Source of the DNA: an uncultured Bacilli bacterium
GTDB taxonomy: Bacteria; Bacillota_I; Bacilli_A; RF39; UBA660
Direction: 5' to 3'
Length of the DNA: 7,264 nt
Assembly (NCBI GenBank): GCA_934140575.1
Contig: CAKPBJ010000025.1
Span: 1-7,264, forward strand
The notes below the pieces were generated by a model that saw nothing but the letters and a program-made list of their open reading frames with translations, had not been told where the DNA came from and did not search any database. Every line of letters starts with the position of its first letter. Position 1 is the first letter of the stretch. This document shows, piece by piece, positions 6,001-7,264 of the stretch. The translations under genes and the position numbers were made by a program.

Positions 6001-7264
6001 TATTTGGTTTAGACCACTAAGTAAAAATTCAAAAATTCTTTTTAAACAACAATTAGGTAGATGTATAACAGCAGTAGGAAAAGAAAACAAAGATAGAATT
6101 CCGCAAGTAATTGACATGGTTAACAATACTTTAAAAGTAAGTTTAGAAAGTAATGAAGAAAATCTAAAAGAAGATTTACAACTTATTAAAAATATAAATA
6201 GTTGGGTAGAAAAAAACAGAAGAATACCTAACAATGATACAAGTAATATTGAAGAACAAGCAAACTATTATTATATAAAGGTATTAAAGAAAAAATATAG
6301 TAAATATTTATCAGATGATTTATTGGAAAAACAACCAGTAAGAAAGAAAATAATTATAAGAGAAATAATAAAAATAGGAAGCAATTTTGATTTATGGAAT
6401 TATGCTTTTACTGAAAATGAAAGTTCTAAAGAATCAGAAAGTACTAATGAAGAAACAAGAAGAGATATATTGTCCGCAATGAAGATAAAAGGTGTATTAA
6501 GAAGATTCACTGATTTATATAATAAAGTAGAAGAATTAGCGCCTAAATTAAGTGATGAAGATAAATTATTTGAATATTTACAGGCGATGAAAGAAAATGA
6601 AAACAAAATAATACCTAGCACAAGTTCATTAGAATTTAGTGATGGAACAAAAATGGCATATTATTGGAGCAATAAAAAAGATAAAATATATATAATGATA
6701 ATGGAAGCAGATAATCCATTTATTGTAAAATATAAAGAACAATGTGAAGTGCTAAAAAATGAATATATTAAATACCAAAATACCCAAGACAAAAAAATAT
6801 CAGAAAAAGAAAAATTATTTGAATATTTACAGGCGATGAAAGAACATGGCAACAAAATAATACCTCAAAGCAGTTTACTAGAGTTTAGTGATGGAACAAA
6901 AATGGCTCAATATTGGAATAATCAAAAAAATAAAATATATAAAATGATAACAGAAGAAGGCAATCAATTTGTTGCACAGTACAAAGAACAATGCGAAGTA
7001 ATAATTAAAAAATATAATAAAAAGACACTAAGCGATGAAGAAAAATTATTAGAGTACTTACAATCAATGAAAGAAATTGACAACAAAATAATACCTCAAA
7101 GCAGTTTACTAGAGTTTAGTGATAGAACACAAAAAGGAAAATATTGGGGCCACAAAAAAGATAAAATATATAAAATGATAACAAAAAAAGGAAATCCATT
7201 TATTATACAATATAAAGAACAATGCGAAGTACTAATTAAAGAATATAATAAAAAGGCACTAAGC
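3038..7264 (+). CDS. Giant SF2 (DEAD/DEAH, ResIII-like) helicase with C-terminal HA-like repeats; 3' end outside window
   Basis: The frame has 1409 codons from ATG 3038 and no stop up to the window edge. Residues 1-~130 form a distinct N-terminal domain with YYFFRAL (Arg30), HTNCISFSS (81-89) and AGEYMLSE (123-130), a pattern reminiscent of ADP-ribosyltransferase-like folds (tentative). Residues ~130-525 are helical with no domain I recognise. The motor follows: KLKSYQ (Gln536), motif I PTGTGKS (558-564), Ia IAPNNH (592-597), Ib CTYSY (632-636), II DELH (657-660), III TATPER (686-691), IV YIVFIP (802-807), V NEGVHV (977-982), VI QQLGRC (1004-1009, Arg1008). All catalytic residues are present, so it should be an active ATP-dependent nucleic-acid translocase or helicase. 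About 125 extra helical residues sit between motifs IV and V. Residues ~1050-1105 look like a degenerate HA unit, and regular units start at 1171, 1254, 1331 and 1408. There are no nuclease motifs in view. The target and pathway are unknown. Confidence 0.93.
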   Translation, partial: MNNNLKSVMDTFNIENFNIYSDDENYYFFRALNLNDHSTRSNIIAEIHTDREHNGETIFTEDDVLSLEEVVEHIKKYYNRHTNCISFSSNANVVIDYGRGSYHDEYVVLKVPKSEFGEDVIFAGEYMLSEITKVLNEYYDSLDETSVNKKYFDKIDAIKTKEEFNIVKEEVFSYLGYEDLVDSLNYGSLNDEQNLLKNKIILKTDIMDNNILKKIGNKFLFSTVGMAFSSLEVIHYNTITKNITEVNSNIMDILGLLQQVKETEKIKEIKHILLAKLNNNELSINYLPSVNYDTDKFMNQLSLDNLYNLTRGHVSYNESKDIYSKAYLLAKSRLRKERSLDLLDFILNNPEYNDVLNNLRDNTYGIEPNLINRQSIGNSINISESVNLNISDKDLYIVDYINSLSIDELRKILEDPIEELYGLLDFDKDKKVRKEEWIANSIIDLIDWNYYGIDEVSSSQRKIILSKLLSSNFMDIYNELKKQDLSDKEVCNMTLLKLMRPKQEADKKDKFTIDELEDYLDLNKIYGSGIKLKSYQGDAFRNINKAYKTSNFTSVVLPTGTGKSYVALAEMSYISEEVRKLEENREAKILYIAPNNHILDQLKKIIVNNYRQSISESDEDIINRVFPNLTLCTYSYLVTGNDAKKIINEKYDLIIFDELHRTGATEWLSKIDKLLENQPAKVLGITATPERDVDGMDMTEQFAKKYGYSDEDILLGKHISYYMDIIEAIEKGIINDLEVLNCEYALSKDGSLEELKYKIDEIADLEEKDKQTKEYEKIRKSVLAADGIEKILNDTLKESGKYIVFIPLTPRSDGTYEETDTGEIINETRAQSMIRSYKDLMNQFLFSGEYLKENKEILTSIYNKINEKQNLSENEVIFLNKEQENILLLRRLNIKGCPNALQTFSNDLSETISEYMNWEILQDASIASILQKKMKSGVETYSMLSDDGKSRNRQELSKFNSSESKKKKFMYVMDILNEGVHVEDVDGIIWFRPLSKNSKILFKQQLGRCITAVGKENKDRIPQVIDMVNNTLKVSLESNEENLKEDLQLIKNINSWVEKNRRIPNNDTSNIEEQANYYYIKVLKKKYSKYLSDDLLEKQPVRKKIIIREIIKIGSNFDLWNYAFTENESSKESESTNEETRRDILSAMKIKGVLRRFTDLYNKVEELAPKLSDEDKLFEYLQAMKENENKIIPSTSSLEFSDGTKMAYYWSNKKDKIYIMIMEADNPFIVKYKEQCEVLKNEYIKYQNTQDKKISEKEKLFEYLQAMKEHGNKIIPQSSLLEFSDGTKMAQYWNNQKNKIYKMITEEGNQFVAQYKEQCEVIIKKYNKKTLSDEEKLLEYLQSMKEIDNKIIPQSSLLEFSDRTQKGKYWGHKKDKIYKMITKKGNPFIIQYKEQCEVLIKEYNKKALS
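6548..7264 (+). repeat. Tandem HA-like coding repeats in the helicase, continuing past the window
   Basis: Units begin at 6548, 6797, 7028 and 7259 (83, 77 and 77 residues, with only LS visible of the fourth). They share the scaffold of the left array but read LEFSDG where the left array reads LLFSDG. Residues around the Tyr-Trp again differ from unit to unit (A-Y-YW-S-N-K, A-Q-YW-N-N-Q, G-K-YW-G-H-K). The second unit shares the FVAQYK variant and its codons with the last unit of the left array. Confidence 0.92.

Noticed and set aside
4974..6234. Minus-strand open frames opposite the helicase motor (4974-5222, 5200-5445, 5827-6234)
   Set aside because: They lie wholly opposite a frame carrying all SF2 motifs and show only low-complexity Phe/Leu/Ser-rich translations.
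3038..7264. Restriction enzyme subunit or a named defence system (Type I/III restriction, DISARM and similar)
   Set aside because: The motor is ResIII-like, but no methyltransferase, specificity subunit, nuclease motif or other diagnostic partner is visible in the window.
1..7264. Mycoplasma-type code with UGA as Trp
   Set aside because: No in-frame TGA appears in about 1,900 codons of the two long frames, and every Trp is TGG.

Overview
The window is a very AT-rich stretch of bacterial DNA. Its A/T-biased codon use and an ISL3-type insertion sequence suggest a low-GC Bacillota or Mycoplasmatota-like (gut Bacilli) genome; the taxon is an inference. All Trp codons in the two long reading frames are TGG and no in-frame TGA occurs, so nothing points to a UGA=Trp code.

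Layout. (1) Positions 1-1578 hold the 3' part of a gene entering from the left. It is almost entirely a tandem array of ~77-residue units resembling the helicase-associated (HA) domain, ending in a Lys-rich tail. (2) A small 89-residue ORF (1556-1825) overlaps its end by 23 nt, with its own Shine-Dalgarno sequence inside the upstream gene. (3) A decayed ISL3-family element (about 1825-2986) follows, with its transposase on the minus strand. That transposase has lost its central zinc-finger/HTH part and is broken by two homopolymer frameshifts. A rho-independent terminator reading rightward sits at the transposase 3' end. (4) From 3038 to the right edge runs a 1409-codon frame that is still open at the edge. 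It encodes a giant SF2 (DEAD/DEAH, ResIII-like) helicase with a novel-looking N-terminus, a complete set of helicase motifs and, from residue 1171, another array of the same HA-like units (three complete and a fourth starting).

Interpretation. The left gene is probably the tail of a second helicase of the same kind. The window would then show two tandem paralogues separated by an IS. Two features stand out. The repeat units keep an almost invariant scaffold but vary sharply at residues flanking a conserved Tyr-Trp, which looks like a modular recognition array. The first ~130 residues of the helicase carry an R...SFSS...GEYM pattern reminiscent of ADP-ribosyltransferase-like folds. Helicase plus target-reading array plus possible effector domain could be a defence or mobile-element function, but no recognised defence partner is visible in the window.
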